A stretch of 64,000 nt of DNA from Frateuria_A sp051900425 (GCF_051900425.1 NZ_JBHZGK010000001.1:1-64000); one strand, 5' to 3'. Positions 42,095 to 50,942 are shown, numbered from the stretch's first letter. The notes: generated from the sequence alone by a model not told the origin. Numbers and translations: made by a program.

Positions 42095-43223
42095 CGTCCT
42101 CCACCACGGTGAATTTCAGCAGCGGCCCCACCGCCGGATCGATGCCGTGGAACAGCACGGTGGCACCGGGCGGCGGCGAGGCATCGGCGCCGTAGCGCTC
42201 CTCCGTGCGCACGCCGAGCCAGCGGCGGCCCGGCTCGTCGCGGAATCGCAGCAGCGCGGCGGCTTCCGCGCCGCTCGCCCCGCCGATGCGCCAAGACGAT
42301 TCGAGCACGCCGGCGTGCGGGTGGCCGCGATGGTCCTTGCCCTGCACCACGTCGTAGTTGCGGCGCGAGGCGAACATGCGCGGGAAACACTGCCGCGCCG
42401 TCTCGTCGTACAGCTGCGCCTGCGCCGCGGCCTCGCGCACGGGCGGCGGCAGCGATTCGCGCAGCAGCGCATCGAAGCCGCCGCGGTGCACGCGCAGGCT
42501 GGAGCCGCCGTAGGCCACCTCGCCGGCGTTGTCGCGGGTCAGCCATTGCGTGCCGTAGTAGGCGATGGTGTGGTGGCCCACGCGCACCTGGCCCACGCTC
42601 CAGGTGGTGAGGTCGACCAGGTCGGTCTCCAGCACCAGGCCGTCACGGGCGAGTGCCTCCTCGTCGAAGGCGCCGACGATGGTATCCAGCTCGCCGATGT
42701 CGCTGGCCACGCGCTGGCCGCGACCGGCGTTGCCATGGGCGGGCTTGATCCGCACCGGGCCCCGCTGCAACAGCGCGCGGCCGGCGCGGCGCGCATCGGC
42801 GGGCGCGTAGGCGCTGTAGCCGGGCAGCACCACCGCGCGCACCCGCTCGGCGAACGCCGCGGACCAGCCCTCCGGCGCGCGCGTGGGATCCTCGACCAGT
42901 GGATGGGTGATCGCCTTGGAGGCCATCACGCGGTCCGGCACCACGCCGCCGAACAGGTCGGAGGGGCTGCGGATGCCGCAGGCGCCGGCCGTATCCAGCC
43001 CGGTCAGCACGTCGCCCGGCACGAAGTAGAGCGGACCGGCATAGGACTGTCCCGGCACGTAGGCGCCGGCGAAGTCGTAGTCCAGCAGGTCGGCCAGTTG
43101 CTGCGCGATGGCTGCGTGCGCGGCGGCCTCGTGGCTGGAATGCGCCGCGTCGCGCCCGATGCCCAGCACCACGCTGCCGCGCGCCTGGCGTGCCTGCCGT
43201 GGGGGCGGGGTGCTGGATGCCAC
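42081..43223 (-). CDS. DUF3182 family protein, ATP-grasp-like (380 aa)
   Basis: Matches DUF3182: VPGQSYAGPLYFVPGDVLTG, ASKAITHPLVEDPTRAP, PVRIKPAHGNAGRGQRVASD and YGTQWLTRDNAGEVAYGGSS. The KPA..AGRGQ loop and the overall layout recall ATP-grasp carboxylate-amine ligases. GTG start with cggagactccg upstream. It forms a two-gene operon with the alpha/beta hydrolase. I infer a ligase/hydrolase pair acting on the same unknown metabolite. Confidence 0.8.
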   Translation of the reverse strand: MASSTPPPRQARQARGSVVLGIGRDAAHSSHEAAAHAAIAQQLADLLDYDFAGAYVPGQSYAGPLYFVPGDVLTGLDTAGACGIRSPSDLFGGVVPDRVMASKAITHPLVEDPTRAPEGWSAAFAERVRAVVLPGYSAYAPADARRAGRALLQRGPVRIKPAHGNAGRGQRVASDIGELDTIVGAFDEEALARDGLVLETDLVDLTTWSVGQVRVGHHTIAYYGTQWLTRDNAGEVAYGGSSLRVHRGGFDALLRESLPPPVREAAAQAQLYDETARQCFPRMFASRRNYDVVQGKDHRGHPHAGVLESSWRIGGASGAEAAALLRFRDEPGRRWLGVRTEERYGADASPPPGATVLFHGIDPAVGPLLKFTVVEDDDNT

Positions 43224-43335
43224 CGGAGTCTCCGCAAGAAGGGCGCGTGCGGCGCCGAATCGTCAGGAGGCTAGTGGCCGCGGTGTCGATGGGCTGTTGA
43301 AGCTGGCGGCGCGGTTGGGCCATCGGCCTGTCCGC

Positions 43336-43365
43336 GCCCTCTCTCCCGGTTCGGGGGGGGGGCGT
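43336..43365. repeat. Weak REP-like repeat, family 1
   Basis: gccctctctcccggttcggg followed by a G9 run and gcgtgcgg is a decayed version of the family 1 unit, lying between the DUF3182 gene and fpr. Confidence 0.35.
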
Positions 43366-43381
43366 GCGGTCCTGCAGGACC

Positions 43382-44158
43382 CTACTTCTCGACGAACGCC
43401 CGCTCGATCACGTAATCGCCCGGTTCACGCGTGCGCGGCGAGGCCTGGAACCCGCGCCCGTCCAGCAGCGCGCACAGGTCCTCCAGCATCGCCGGGCTGC
43501 CGCACAGCATCACGCGGTCGGTGTCCGGGCTGAGCGGCGGCAGGCCGGTGACCTGGCTCATCACGCCGTCGACGATGGCGTCGGTGATGCGGCCGCGGTT
43601 GCGGAAGGGCTCGCGGGTGACGGTCGGGTAGTAGATCAGCTTCTCGCGCACCAGTTCGCCCAGGTACTCGTGCTGCGGCAGTTCGCGCTCGAGGTAGTCG
43701 GCGTAGGCCAGGTCGCTGACCTGGCGCACGCCATGGGCGAGCACGATCTTCTCGTAGCGTTCGTAGGTCGCCGGGTCGCGGATGATGCTCATGAACGGGG
43801 CCAGGCCCGTGCCGGTGCCGAGCAGGTACAGGTTCCGGCCGGGCTTGAGGTCGTCGAGCACCAGCGTGCCGGTGGACTTGCGGCTGACCACCAGCGGGTC
43901 GCCGGGCTTGAGGTGCTGCAGGCGCGAGGTCAGCGGGCCGTTGGGCACCTTGATCGAGAAGAACTCGAGGTGTTCCTCCCAGCTCGCGCTGGCGATGGAA
44001 TAGGCGCGCATCAGCGGACGGCCGTCCGCTTCCAGGCCGATCATCACGAATTGCCCGCTCTCGAAGCGGAAGCCGGGGTCGCGCGTGGTGCGGAAGCTGA
44101 AAAGGCTGTCGTTCCAGTGCCGCACGTCGATCACGTGCTCGGTCGCCAGTGCCACCAT
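43382..44158 (-). CDS. fpr: Ferredoxin/flavodoxin-NADP+ reductase (258 aa)
   Basis: The FAD-binding motif RAYSIAS (RxYS), the phosphate-binding FFSIKVPNGPLTSRLQHL, the NADP loop LLGTGTGLAPFMSII and the terminal VIERAFVEK are those of bacterial Fpr enzymes. It moves electrons between NADPH and ferredoxin or flavodoxin, often under oxidative-stress control. Length is standard. The ATG was chosen by family alignment; the ribosome site is weak. Confidence 0.93.
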   Translation of the reverse strand: MVALATEHVIDVRHWNDSLFSFRTTRDPGFRFESGQFVMIGLEADGRPLMRAYSIASASWEEHLEFFSIKVPNGPLTSRLQHLKPGDPLVVSRKSTGTLVLDDLKPGRNLYLLGTGTGLAPFMSIIRDPATYERYEKIVLAHGVRQVSDLAYADYLERELPQHEYLGELVREKLIYYPTVTREPFRNRGRITDAIVDGVMSQVTGLPPLSPDTDRVMLCGSPAMLEDLCALLDGRGFQASPRTREPGDYVIERAFVEK

Positions 44159-44319
44159 GGTCTTGCATTCTCGGTCGGGGGACGGGTGCCCTGGGCGAGG
44201 CAGGCGCGGGGACCGCGCGCGAGGCAGGGCAACGTCATAGCATAGCGCGGGCACGGCAAGCGTTCGAGCGCGCAAGCGCAGGCTGCCGCCGATCCGCATC
44301 GACCAACCGGGGGAAAATC

Positions 44320-44952
44320 ATGGCCAAGCGCGGCGAACTGCCGGTCGAGGAACATCATGTAGGGCAACGCCACCTGGACCGGGTGATCATGCTCTCCGAC
44401 GGCGTGTTCGCCATTGCGATCACGCTTTCGGCGATCGAGCTCAAGCCGACGCTGGTCGCGGGGCACGGCCTGTGGGATGCGTGGGCGCGGCCACTGGTGC
44501 TGTACCTGATCAGCTTCGTGCTGACCGGGGGTGTCTGGTTGAACCACCGGCGCATGTTCGCGCACTTGCGCGACATCGACTTGCCGGGTACGGCGCTGAA
44601 CCTGTTGCTGCTGGCCTTCGTGGCGCTGCTGCCGGTGGCGATACGCTTCTCGCTGGAGCACATGCAGGATGACCCGCAGGCGATGCAGGCCTACTTCGTC
44701 GGGACCGCCGCGACCTACGTGAGCGCGGCGCTGCTATGGGCCTACCTGGCCTTCGTAGCGAGGCTCGCGCCCGACCTCGAGCGCCGGATCGCGCTGGTGT
44801 GGTTGCTCCGCCTGCTGATGGCGCCGGCGCTGATCGCCGCCGCCGGTCTGCTGCAGGCCGGGTTGGCGGTTGCCGCGGGGGGCGCCGCGGTCGTGGGGGT
44901 GGGCCTGGCGGTCTCGCGGCGCTGGATCGGGCGCGAGGCCGCCTCGGGGTGA
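44320..44952 (+). CDS. TMEM175-like (DUF1211) potassium channel protein (210 aa)
   Basis: The signature RVIMLSDGVFAIAITLSAIE matches the (F)SDGVFAIAxTLLxLE filter helix of TMEM175/DUF1211 channels. Six helices follow in total (such as PLVLYLISFVLTGGVWLNHR and ALNLLLLAFVALLPVAIRFS). Bacterial TMEM175 homologues are tetrameric K+ channels. The ATG follows ccgggggaaaatc. It is divergent from fpr. Confidence 0.87.
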   Translation: MAKRGELPVEEHHVGQRHLDRVIMLSDGVFAIAITLSAIELKPTLVAGHGLWDAWARPLVLYLISFVLTGGVWLNHRRMFAHLRDIDLPGTALNLLLLAFVALLPVAIRFSLEHMQDDPQAMQAYFVGTAATYVSAALLWAYLAFVARLAPDLERRIALVWLLRLLMAPALIAAAGLLQAGLAVAAGGAAVVGVGLAVSRRWIGREAASG

Positions 44953-44957
44953 ACGGC

Positions 44958-44963
44958 TACAAT
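44958..44963 (+). promoter_or_regulatory. Candidate -10 box (TACAAT) directly before dusA
   Basis: TACAAT ends six bases before the dusA ATG and there is no ribosome site, so a transcript from it would start at or next to the ATG and be leaderless. A -35 is not obvious. It lies just after the upstream stop codon. Confidence 0.35.
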
Positions 44964-44969
44964 GGGCGG

Positions 44970-45953
44970 ATGACCGCGCGTCCCGACCCTGCCGATTTCC
45001 GCCTGTGCGTCGCCCCGATGATGGACTGGACGGACCGGCACTGCCGCTATTTCCACCGGCTGCTGTCGCCGCACGCGCGGCTCTACACCGAGATGGTGAC
45101 CAGCGCCGCGCTGGTGCGCGGCGGCCAGTTGCGCCTGCTCGAGCACAGCCAGCAGGAGCATCCGGTGGCGCTGCAGCTGGGCGGCAGCGAGCCGGCGGAG
45201 CTGGCGCAGGCGGCGCGGCTGGGCGCGCGGGCCGGCTATGACGAGATCAACCTCAACGTCGGCTGCCCGTCCGACCGCGTGCAGTCCGGCCGCTTCGGCG
45301 CCTGCCTGATGCGCGAGCCGACGCTCGTCGGCGACTGCGTGCGCGCGATGCGCGAGGCCGTAGACGTGCCGGTGACGGTCAAGTGCCGCATCGGCGTGGA
45401 CGACCAGGACGATTACGCTGACCTGCAGCATTTCACCGAAACCATGGTCGCGGCGGGCGTCCAGGTGCTGGTGGTGCATGCGCGCAAGGCCTGGCTGCAG
45501 GGCCTGAGCCCGAAGGAGAACCGCGAGATCCCGCCGCTTGACTACGAGCGCGTGTACCGGCTCAAGCGCGAGTTCCCGCAGCTGGTGGTGGTCATCAACG
45601 GAGGTATCACCTCGGTCGAGGCGGTGCTGGCGCACCTGGCGCAGGTCGACGGCGTGATGCTGGGCCGCGCGGCCTATCACGATCCCTACCTGCTGGCGCA
45701 GCTGGAGGCGGCGCTGTACGGCGGCCCCATGCCCTCGCGCGAGGAAGTGCTCGACCACCTGCGTCCCTATGTCGAGGCGGAACTCAAGCGCGGTACCGCA
45801 CTCAAGCACATCAGCCGGCACGTGCTCGGGCTGTACCAGGGCGAGCCCGGTGCCCGCACGTTCCGGCGCGTGCTGAGCGAGGGCGCGCACCTGCCCGGCG
45901 CGGGCTGGAGCCTGCTCGAACAGGCCGCCAGCGGCCGCCGGGACGCCGCGTGA
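44970..45953 (+). CDS. dusA: tRNA-dihydrouridine(20/20a) synthase
   Basis: Reduces uridine in the D-loop of tRNA using FMN. Characteristic DusA motifs: VAPMMDWTDRHCRYFHRLLS, the catalytic-cysteine region NLNVGCPSDRVQSGRFGACL, VHARKAWLQGLSPKENR and NGGITSVEAV. The 327-residue length is typical. It starts 17 bases after the TMEM175-like gene without a ribosome site. Confidence 0.95.
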   Translation: MTARPDPADFRLCVAPMMDWTDRHCRYFHRLLSPHARLYTEMVTSAALVRGGQLRLLEHSQQEHPVALQLGGSEPAELAQAARLGARAGYDEINLNVGCPSDRVQSGRFGACLMREPTLVGDCVRAMREAVDVPVTVKCRIGVDDQDDYADLQHFTETMVAAGVQVLVVHARKAWLQGLSPKENREIPPLDYERVYRLKREFPQLVVVINGGITSVEAVLAHLAQVDGVMLGRAAYHDPYLLAQLEAALYGGPMPSREEVLDHLRPYVEAELKRGTALKHISRHVLGLYQGEPGARTFRRVLSEGAHLPGAGWSLLEQAASGRRDAA

Positions 45954-45964
45954 ACCATGTTGAA

Positions 45965-45990
45965 GCCCTCCCTCGAAGGGGAGGGAGCAG
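45965..45990. repeat. REP-like repeat, family 1, short copy
   Basis: ccctccctcgaaggggaggg, a perfect palindromic core, lies 12 bases after the dusA stop and is followed by agcagg. Confidence 0.55.
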
Positions 45991-46069
45991 GTTGTCCCAT
46001 CCGGCCATGGTTCAGCCCCGCTTGCCTAGGCTGCTAATCATTTGGATACGAGCCACCGCCTTGCCTGCC

Positions 46070-46375
46070 ATGTTTCTTCGACGCCTCCTAGCCTGCCTGC
46101 CGGCCCTGCTGCTGCCGGTGCTCGCGCATGCCGCTCCGCCGCAGGAGAAGACGCCGCTGACGCTGGAAGAAGCGGTGGCGAAGGTGCAACAGGACACCGG
46201 CGGTAAGATATTGTCGGCTGATCCGCGCAAGTTCGGCCGGCGGACCGAGTACCGCATCAAGGTGCTCACCCCGGAAGGCCATGTGCGGACCATCTCGATT
46301 TCGTCCGATGCCCCGCGTGAGGGCACGGGCAAACACCCGGCCGGCAACGGCGCAGGCAAGAAGGAGAAACACTGA
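46070..46375 (+). CDS. PepSY-like periplasmic protein (101 aa)
   Basis: A signal peptide (LRRLLACLPALLLPVLAHAA) is followed by one PepSY-type domain: TLEEAVAKVQQDTGGKILSA then EYRIKVLTPEGHVRTISI, and a basic Gly/Lys tail. PepSY domains are thought to inhibit peptidases or sense the periplasm. The gene ends by overlapping the response-regulator ATG by one base (TGATG), so it is the first cistron of the phoP-phoQ operon and may modulate the kinase. Confidence 0.8.
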   Translation: MFLRRLLACLPALLLPVLAHAAPPQEKTPLTLEEAVAKVQQDTGGKILSADPRKFGRRTEYRIKVLTPEGHVRTISISSDAPREGTGKHPAGNGAGKKEKH

Positions 46376-47067
46376 TGCGCATCCTTTTGGTCGAGGACGA
46401 GGCGCCCTTGCGCGAGACCCTCGCCGCGCGGCTGAAGCGTGACGGCTTCGCGGTCGACGCCGCCCAGGACGGCGAGGAGGGCATTTACCTGGGCCGCGAG
46501 GTCCCGTTCGACCTTGCGATCATCGACCTGGGCCTGCCCAAGATGTCGGGCATGGAACTGGTCAAGGCCCTGCGCGAGGCGGGCCAGCGCTACCCGATCC
46601 TGATCCTCACCGCACGCGGCTCCTGGCAGGACAAGGTCGAGGGCCTGAAGCACGGCGCCGACGACTACCTGGTCAAGCCGTTCCACGTCGAGGAGCTGCT
46701 GGCGCGCATCAATGCGCTGGTCCGCCGCGCCAGCGGCTGGTCCAAGCCGGTGCTTGCCTGTGGCCCGATCAAGCTGGACACCACCGCGCAGACGGTGACC
46801 GTCGAGGGCAAGCCGGTCGACCTGACAAGCTACGAGTACAAGGTGCTCGAATACCTGATGCTCCACGCCGGCGAGCTGGTCTCCAAGGCCGACCTCACCG
46901 AGCACATCTACCAGCAGGATTTCGACCGCGACTCCAACGTGCTGGAAGTGTTCATCGGCCGCCTGCGCCGCAAGCTCGACCCGGAGAGCGCGCTCAAGCC
47001 GATCGAAACCGTGCGCGGCCGTGGCTACCGCTTCGCCATTCCCCGCAGCGACGGCGACGACGACTGA
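46375..47067 (+). CDS. phoP: Response regulator, OmpR/PhoP family (230 aa)
   Basis: An N-terminal receiver with D51 (LAIIDLGLP), acidic pair ED in LLVEDEAP, T/S in LTARGSW and K in YLVKPF; a C-terminal winged helix with SYEYKVLEYLMLHAGELVSK and VFIGRLRRKLD, RGRGYRFAI. It resembles PhoP of Xanthomonas, which controls genes for low Mg2+, antimicrobial-peptide and envelope stress. Coupled to the PepSY gene by a one-base overlap; the kinase follows after 80 bases. Confidence 0.92.
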   Translation: MRILLVEDEAPLRETLAARLKRDGFAVDAAQDGEEGIYLGREVPFDLAIIDLGLPKMSGMELVKALREAGQRYPILILTARGSWQDKVEGLKHGADDYLVKPFHVEELLARINALVRRASGWSKPVLACGPIKLDTTAQTVTVEGKPVDLTSYEYKVLEYLMLHAGELVSKADLTEHIYQQDFDRDSNVLEVFIGRLRRKLDPESALKPIETVRGRGYRFAIPRSDGDDD

Positions 47068-47147
47068 GTCCCGGGTCCATGGTCCTGCGGCGGCTCCTGA
47101 GCATGCACGCCTTGCGCCGCCCGCAGCCCACGGGCGGTCGCTGATCC

Positions 47148-48524
47148 ATGTTCGCGCCCCGTCCGTTTTCGCTGGCGGCGCGCGCGGCCATTGCCACCGG
47201 CCTGGTGCTGGCCGGCTTCCTCGGGCTGGTCGGACTGACGCTCTCGCGGGCCAACCACGAGACCGCGCTCAACAACCTGCATGACCGGCTGCAGAACTAC
47301 GTGATCGCCTACCTGGCCGGCAGCGAGGTGTCGCGCTACGGCAAGGTGCTGCTGCCCGATGCGCCGCCCGATCCGAGCTTTTCACAGCCAGGCTCCGGCC
47401 TTTACGCGGTGGTGCTGGGCGACAAGGGGTTCCGCTGGGAGTCGTCCTCGGCGATCGGCCGCGACTTCGCGTTCCTCAAGACGCTGGACCCCGGCGAGAA
47501 CCGCTTCGCCGGTCCGATCGACACGCGCATGGGACGGCTCTACTACTACGCGCTGGGCGTGGCCTGGGACGTGCCCGACAAGAAGCCGCTGCGGCTGACC
47601 TTCATGGTGGCGCAGACCGAGAGCCAGTTCGAAGGCGAGAACGCGGTGTACCGGCGCACCCTGGTCGGCATGCTGTCGATCCTGGGCGTGATGCTGATCG
47701 TGTTGCAGTTGCTCTTGCTGCGCTGGAGCCTGACCCCGCTGCGCAAAGTGGCCACCGACATGGCGCGGGTGGAGCGCGGCAAGAGCGATCACCTGGACAG
47801 CCAGTATCCGCTCGAGCTGATCCCGCTGACCGACCGCATCAACGCCTTCATCGACTCCGAACGCGAGCAGCGCACGCGCACCCGCAACACGCTGGCCGAT
47901 CTCGCGCACAGCCTGAAGACGCCGCTGGCCGTGATCCGCTCGCGGCTGGAATCCTCCGGCAACGAACCGACCCTGCGTGGCGACGTGCTCGACCAGGTGC
48001 GGCGCATGGACGAGCTGGTCGCCTACCAGCTCGCCCGCGCCGCGACCTCGGGGCGGCAGACCTTTGCCAGCGCGGTGCCGATTGCCGGTCATGCCGAGGA
48101 CCTGGTGCGCAGCCTGGAAAAGGTCTACGCAGCCAAGAACGTGCTGTGCGAATTCGAGATGGACGAGGGCGCGGCGTTCTACGGCGAGCAGGGGGACCTG
48201 CTGGAGCTGATGGGCAACTTGCTGGAGAACGGTTTCAAGTGGGCCGGCCACCGCGTGCTGCTGGTGGTCAAGTCGCAGCCGCAGGCCGGACGCCAGCGCC
48301 CGGGCCTGTGGCTGAGCGTGGAGGACGACGGTCCGGGCATCGCCGAAGACCAGATCGAGAAAGTGCTCCAGCGCGGCGTGCGCGGCGACGAGCGCGTGCA
48401 GGGTCACGGCATCGGCCTGTCGATCGTACAGGACATCGTCAAGGCCTACCGCGGCGAACTGGTGGTGGACCGCTCGCCCGAGCTGGGCGGCGCGCGCTTC
48501 AGCGTGAACCTGCCGGCGAGCTAG
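47148..48524 (+). CDS. phoQ: Sensor histidine kinase PhoQ (458 aa)
   Basis: Two membrane segments (about 10-30 and 170-192) bracket a periplasmic sensor domain. HAMP is about 190-240. HisKA has H254 in LADLAHSLKTPLAVI, and the HATPase shows NLLENGFKWA, VEDDGPGIAEDQIEKV and GHGIGLSIVQDIV. These agree with the PhoQ branch that pairs with PhoP. Periplasmic acidic clusters suggest divalent-cation sensing, as in PhoQ. The ribosome site is poor, but the signal anchor fixes the start. Confidence 0.9.
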   Translation: MFAPRPFSLAARAAIATGLVLAGFLGLVGLTLSRANHETALNNLHDRLQNYVIAYLAGSEVSRYGKVLLPDAPPDPSFSQPGSGLYAVVLGDKGFRWESSSAIGRDFAFLKTLDPGENRFAGPIDTRMGRLYYYALGVAWDVPDKKPLRLTFMVAQTESQFEGENAVYRRTLVGMLSILGVMLIVLQLLLLRWSLTPLRKVATDMARVERGKSDHLDSQYPLELIPLTDRINAFIDSEREQRTRTRNTLADLAHSLKTPLAVIRSRLESSGNEPTLRGDVLDQVRRMDELVAYQLARAATSGRQTFASAVPIAGHAEDLVRSLEKVYAAKNVLCEFEMDEGAAFYGEQGDLLELMGNLLENGFKWAGHRVLLVVKSQPQAGRQRPGLWLSVEDDGPGIAEDQIEKVLQRGVRGDERVQGHGIGLSIVQDIVKAYRGELVVDRSPELGGARFSVNLPAS

Positions 48525-48656
48525 CGTTGCCTTAGCCGCTCTCCCTCATCGGGAAAAGTGCTTGATGGAACGCTCGGAAAATGCCCATCCAGGCGACGTC
48601 TGTCGCTTGCGATCGCCATACGAAGGGCGCGATGGGGGCGAATCGCCCTCAGCTCG

Positions 48657-48681
48657 GCCCTCTCCCGGCAGGGAAAGGGTG
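48657..48681. repeat. REP-like repeat, family 1, weak copy
   Basis: ggccctctcccggcagggaa and agggtg form the family 1 core in decayed form. A related ctctccctcatcggga occurs at about 48540. They lie in the convergent region between phoQ and the glycine-rich protein gene. Confidence 0.4.
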
Positions 48682-48690
48682 CTGATCCGC

Positions 48691-49005
48691 TTACTGGATC
48701 GAACCGGGCAGTAGCGACTGCCAGCCCAGGCTGCTGTGATGGCTGGCGCGCGGGTGCGCCGTCGGGGCACTGCCGCCACCGCCACCGCCGTCGCTGTCGT
48801 CGGCACTGTCGCCGGCGGGGCCGGGCAGGGTGCAGTCGCGGTTGGTGCCGGACGCGTCGCTCGCCGCGCCGCCACCGTCGTGGCTGCCGCTGTCGATGGT
48901 CGCGTGCGGGGCGGTGGGGTCCTGGGTGGACACGCCCATGGCCGACGCGGTGCCCACGCTGGCGAGCGCGAACACGCATCCGAACAGGCAGCGTTTCAGT
49001 TCCAT
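48691..49005 (-). CDS. Secreted Gly/Ser/Asp-rich protein (104 aa)
   Basis: A signal peptide (CLFGCVFALASVGTASAM) is followed by an acidic, disordered region with a Gly6 run (DSADDSDGGGGGGSAP) and single cysteines. No family is recognised. The ATG was preferred over a TTG three codons upstream. Coding is supported by the signal peptide only. Confidence 0.45.
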   Translation of the reverse strand: MELKRCLFGCVFALASVGTASAMGVSTQDPTAPHATIDSGSHDGGGAASDASGTNRDCTLPGPAGDSADDSDGGGGGGSAPTAHPRASHHSSLGWQSLLPGSIQ

Positions 49006-49120
49006 GGTGACCAACCCCTTGATCCACCAGCCAAGGTCCCGGATCGTCGCAGAAACGTGAGGGGGAAGCCAGTGCCCGGCGCAAGCGGGTGCGCCAGGCG
49101 TGACAGGGCGCCGGAAAGGC

Positions 49121-49126
49121 TAGAAT
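49121..49126 (+). promoter_or_regulatory. Candidate -10 box (TAGAAT) for the birA operon
   Basis: TAGAAT precedes birA by about 65 bases. A gtgaca 15 bases upstream could be a poorly spaced -35. The operon contains birA, coaX and the SPOR gene. Confidence 0.35.
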
Positions 49127-49191
49127 CTCCCGATGCGCGAGACCCCTTTCCCCACCCGCGTTGCCGGGTCCGACCCAGGAGCTTGCGGCTG

Positions 49192-50163
49192 ATGCAGGCA
49201 CAACATCTGCTGGCCGCCCTGGCCTCGGGCGAGGCCGTCTCCGGCGCCCAGCTCGCCGAGCGCGCGGGCGTCACCCGTGCGGCGATCTGGAAACAGGTCG
49301 AGACGCTGCGTGCGCGTGGCGTGCCGGTCGAGGCGCGCGGTGCCGCCGGCTACCGGCTGCCCTGGCCCGTTCAGTTGCTCGATGCCGGGCGCATCCGCGC
49401 CGCCCTGCCGCGTGCCTGCGCCGCGCGCCTGGGCGGGCTGGAAGTGCATTGGGAGCTGGATTCCACCTCCAGCGAGCTGCAGCGCCGGTTGGCCGAGGCG
49501 CCCGACCTGGGCATGGTGCTGGCCGAGACGCAGACCGCCGGGCGTGGCCGGCGCGGACGCAGCTGGCTGTCGCCCCCCGGGCTGAATCTGTACCTGTCAT
49601 GCCTGAAGCGCTTCGACCGTGGCTTCGCGGCGCTATCGGGCCTGTCACTGGCAGTGGGCACGATGGTGCTGCGCGCGATCGACTCGCTCGGCATCGAGGG
49701 CGCGGGCCTGAAATGGCCCAACGACGTGCTGGCCGGCGGCGGCAAGCTTGCCGGCGTGCTGGTTGAACTGAGCGGCGAATACCAGGGGCCGTGCGCGGCG
49801 GTGATCGGCGTGGGCCTCAACCTGCGCCTGACCGAGGCGTTGCGCGAACAGGCCGGGCAACCGGCCTGCGACCTGGCCACGCTGGCGACGGAGCTGCCCG
49901 ATCGCAACCTGGTGGCGGCCCGGCTGATCGCCGCGCTGGTCGAGGGATTGCGCGAATTCGAGCGGCACGGTTTCGCGCCTTTCGCCGCCGATTACGCCCG
50001 CCACGACCTGCTCGCCGGACGCCCGCTCAAGCTCAGTGGCGCGCAAGGGCATTTCGAAGGCGTGGGCGCCGGTGTCGACGCGCGCGGCGCGCTGCAGGTG
50101 CGCCTGGCCGACGGCGAGCTGCGCTCGATCGACAGCGCCGACGTCACGGTACGTCGCGCATGA
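49192..50163 (+). CDS. birA: Bifunctional biotin-[acetyl-CoA-carboxylase] ligase / biotin operon repressor
   Basis: Attaches biotin to AccB and represses biotin genes. N-terminal helix-turn-helix (LAERAGVTRAAIWKQVETLR, about 10-60); catalytic domain with the biotinyl-AMP loop AGRGRRGRSWLSPPGLNLY, LKWPNDVLAGGGKLAGVLVE and IGVGLNLR; and a C-terminal SH3-like domain. Length is 323 residues. The start follows caggagcttgcggctg. Its last bases overlap coaX (ATGA). Confidence 0.95.
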   Translation: MQAQHLLAALASGEAVSGAQLAERAGVTRAAIWKQVETLRARGVPVEARGAAGYRLPWPVQLLDAGRIRAALPRACAARLGGLEVHWELDSTSSELQRRLAEAPDLGMVLAETQTAGRGRRGRSWLSPPGLNLYLSCLKRFDRGFAALSGLSLAVGTMVLRAIDSLGIEGAGLKWPNDVLAGGGKLAGVLVELSGEYQGPCAAVIGVGLNLRLTEALREQAGQPACDLATLATELPDRNLVAARLIAALVEGLREFERHGFAPFAADYARHDLLAGRPLKLSGAQGHFEGVGAGVDARGALQVRLADGELRSIDSADVTVRRA

Positions 50164-50915
50164 GGCTCCTGCTGGACCTCGGCAACACGCGCCTGAAATG
50201 GGCGTTGGAGGACGACGGCCGCTGGCATGCCCAGGGCGCGTCGGCCTGGAACGAGGACCTGGCCCTGCTCGCCTCCACCTGGGAGAGCTTGCCGGTACCG
50301 GCGGTGGCCTTCGGTGCTTCAGTGGTCGATGGCGGGCGCGAACAGGCGGTGGCGGCGCAGGTGCGCGCGCTGTTCGGGCGCGAGGTGACCTGGATGCGCA
50401 CGCCGGCGACGGCCTGTGGCGTGCGCAATGCCTACCCGGAGCCGGGACGGTTGGGCGTGGACCGCTTCCTGGCGATGGTCGCGGCCCGGGCCGCGGGCGC
50501 GGGCGATTGCGTGCTGGTCGGCGTCGGTACCGCGCTCACCCTGGATGCGCTGGCTGCGGATGGCCGCCACCTCGGTGGCCTGATCGCCCCCGGTCCGCGT
50601 CTGATGCAGCAGGCCCTGCTCGGCGCCACGGCGCAGGTGCGCCCGCGCAACGACGGCGTGCTGGTCGATGCCGCCGACAACACCTCCGACGCGGTGGTTT
50701 CCGGCTGCTGGCACGCCGCCGCCGCACTGGTCGAACGTTTCGTGGACCGCATGGCGCCCCGCTTCGGGCAAGCGCCCGCGGTGCGGCTGGACGGCGGTGA
50801 CGCCGCGGGCCTGGTGCCGTTGCTGGACCGGCCCGTCACCATGGTCGAACACGGCGTACTGCATGGCCTGGCGGTGTGGGCACAGGCACAGTCGGGCACC
50901 GCCGCGACGCCCTAA
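50160..50915 (+). CDS. coaX: Type III pantothenate kinase (251 aa)
   Basis: First enzyme of coenzyme A synthesis. Type III motifs: LLDLGNTRLKWAL (P-loop-like ASKHA motif), GVDRFLAMVAA, VGVGTALTLDAL and GGLIAPGPRLMQQALL. Start overlaps the birA stop (ATGA), indicating coupled translation; a SPOR gene follows after 27 bases. This birA-coaX pair is typical of xanthomonads and pseudomonads. Confidence 0.94.
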   Translation: MRLLLDLGNTRLKWALEDDGRWHAQGASAWNEDLALLASTWESLPVPAVAFGASVVDGGREQAVAAQVRALFGREVTWMRTPATACGVRNAYPEPGRLGVDRFLAMVAARAAGAGDCVLVGVGTALTLDALAADGRHLGGLIAPGPRLMQQALLGATAQVRPRNDGVLVDAADNTSDAVVSGCWHAAAALVERFVDRMAPRFGQAPAVRLDGGDAAGLVPLLDRPVTMVEHGVLHGLAVWAQAQSGTAATP

Positions 50916-50942
50916 GATGTGCGTCCACCCGGGGGGAGTCCG

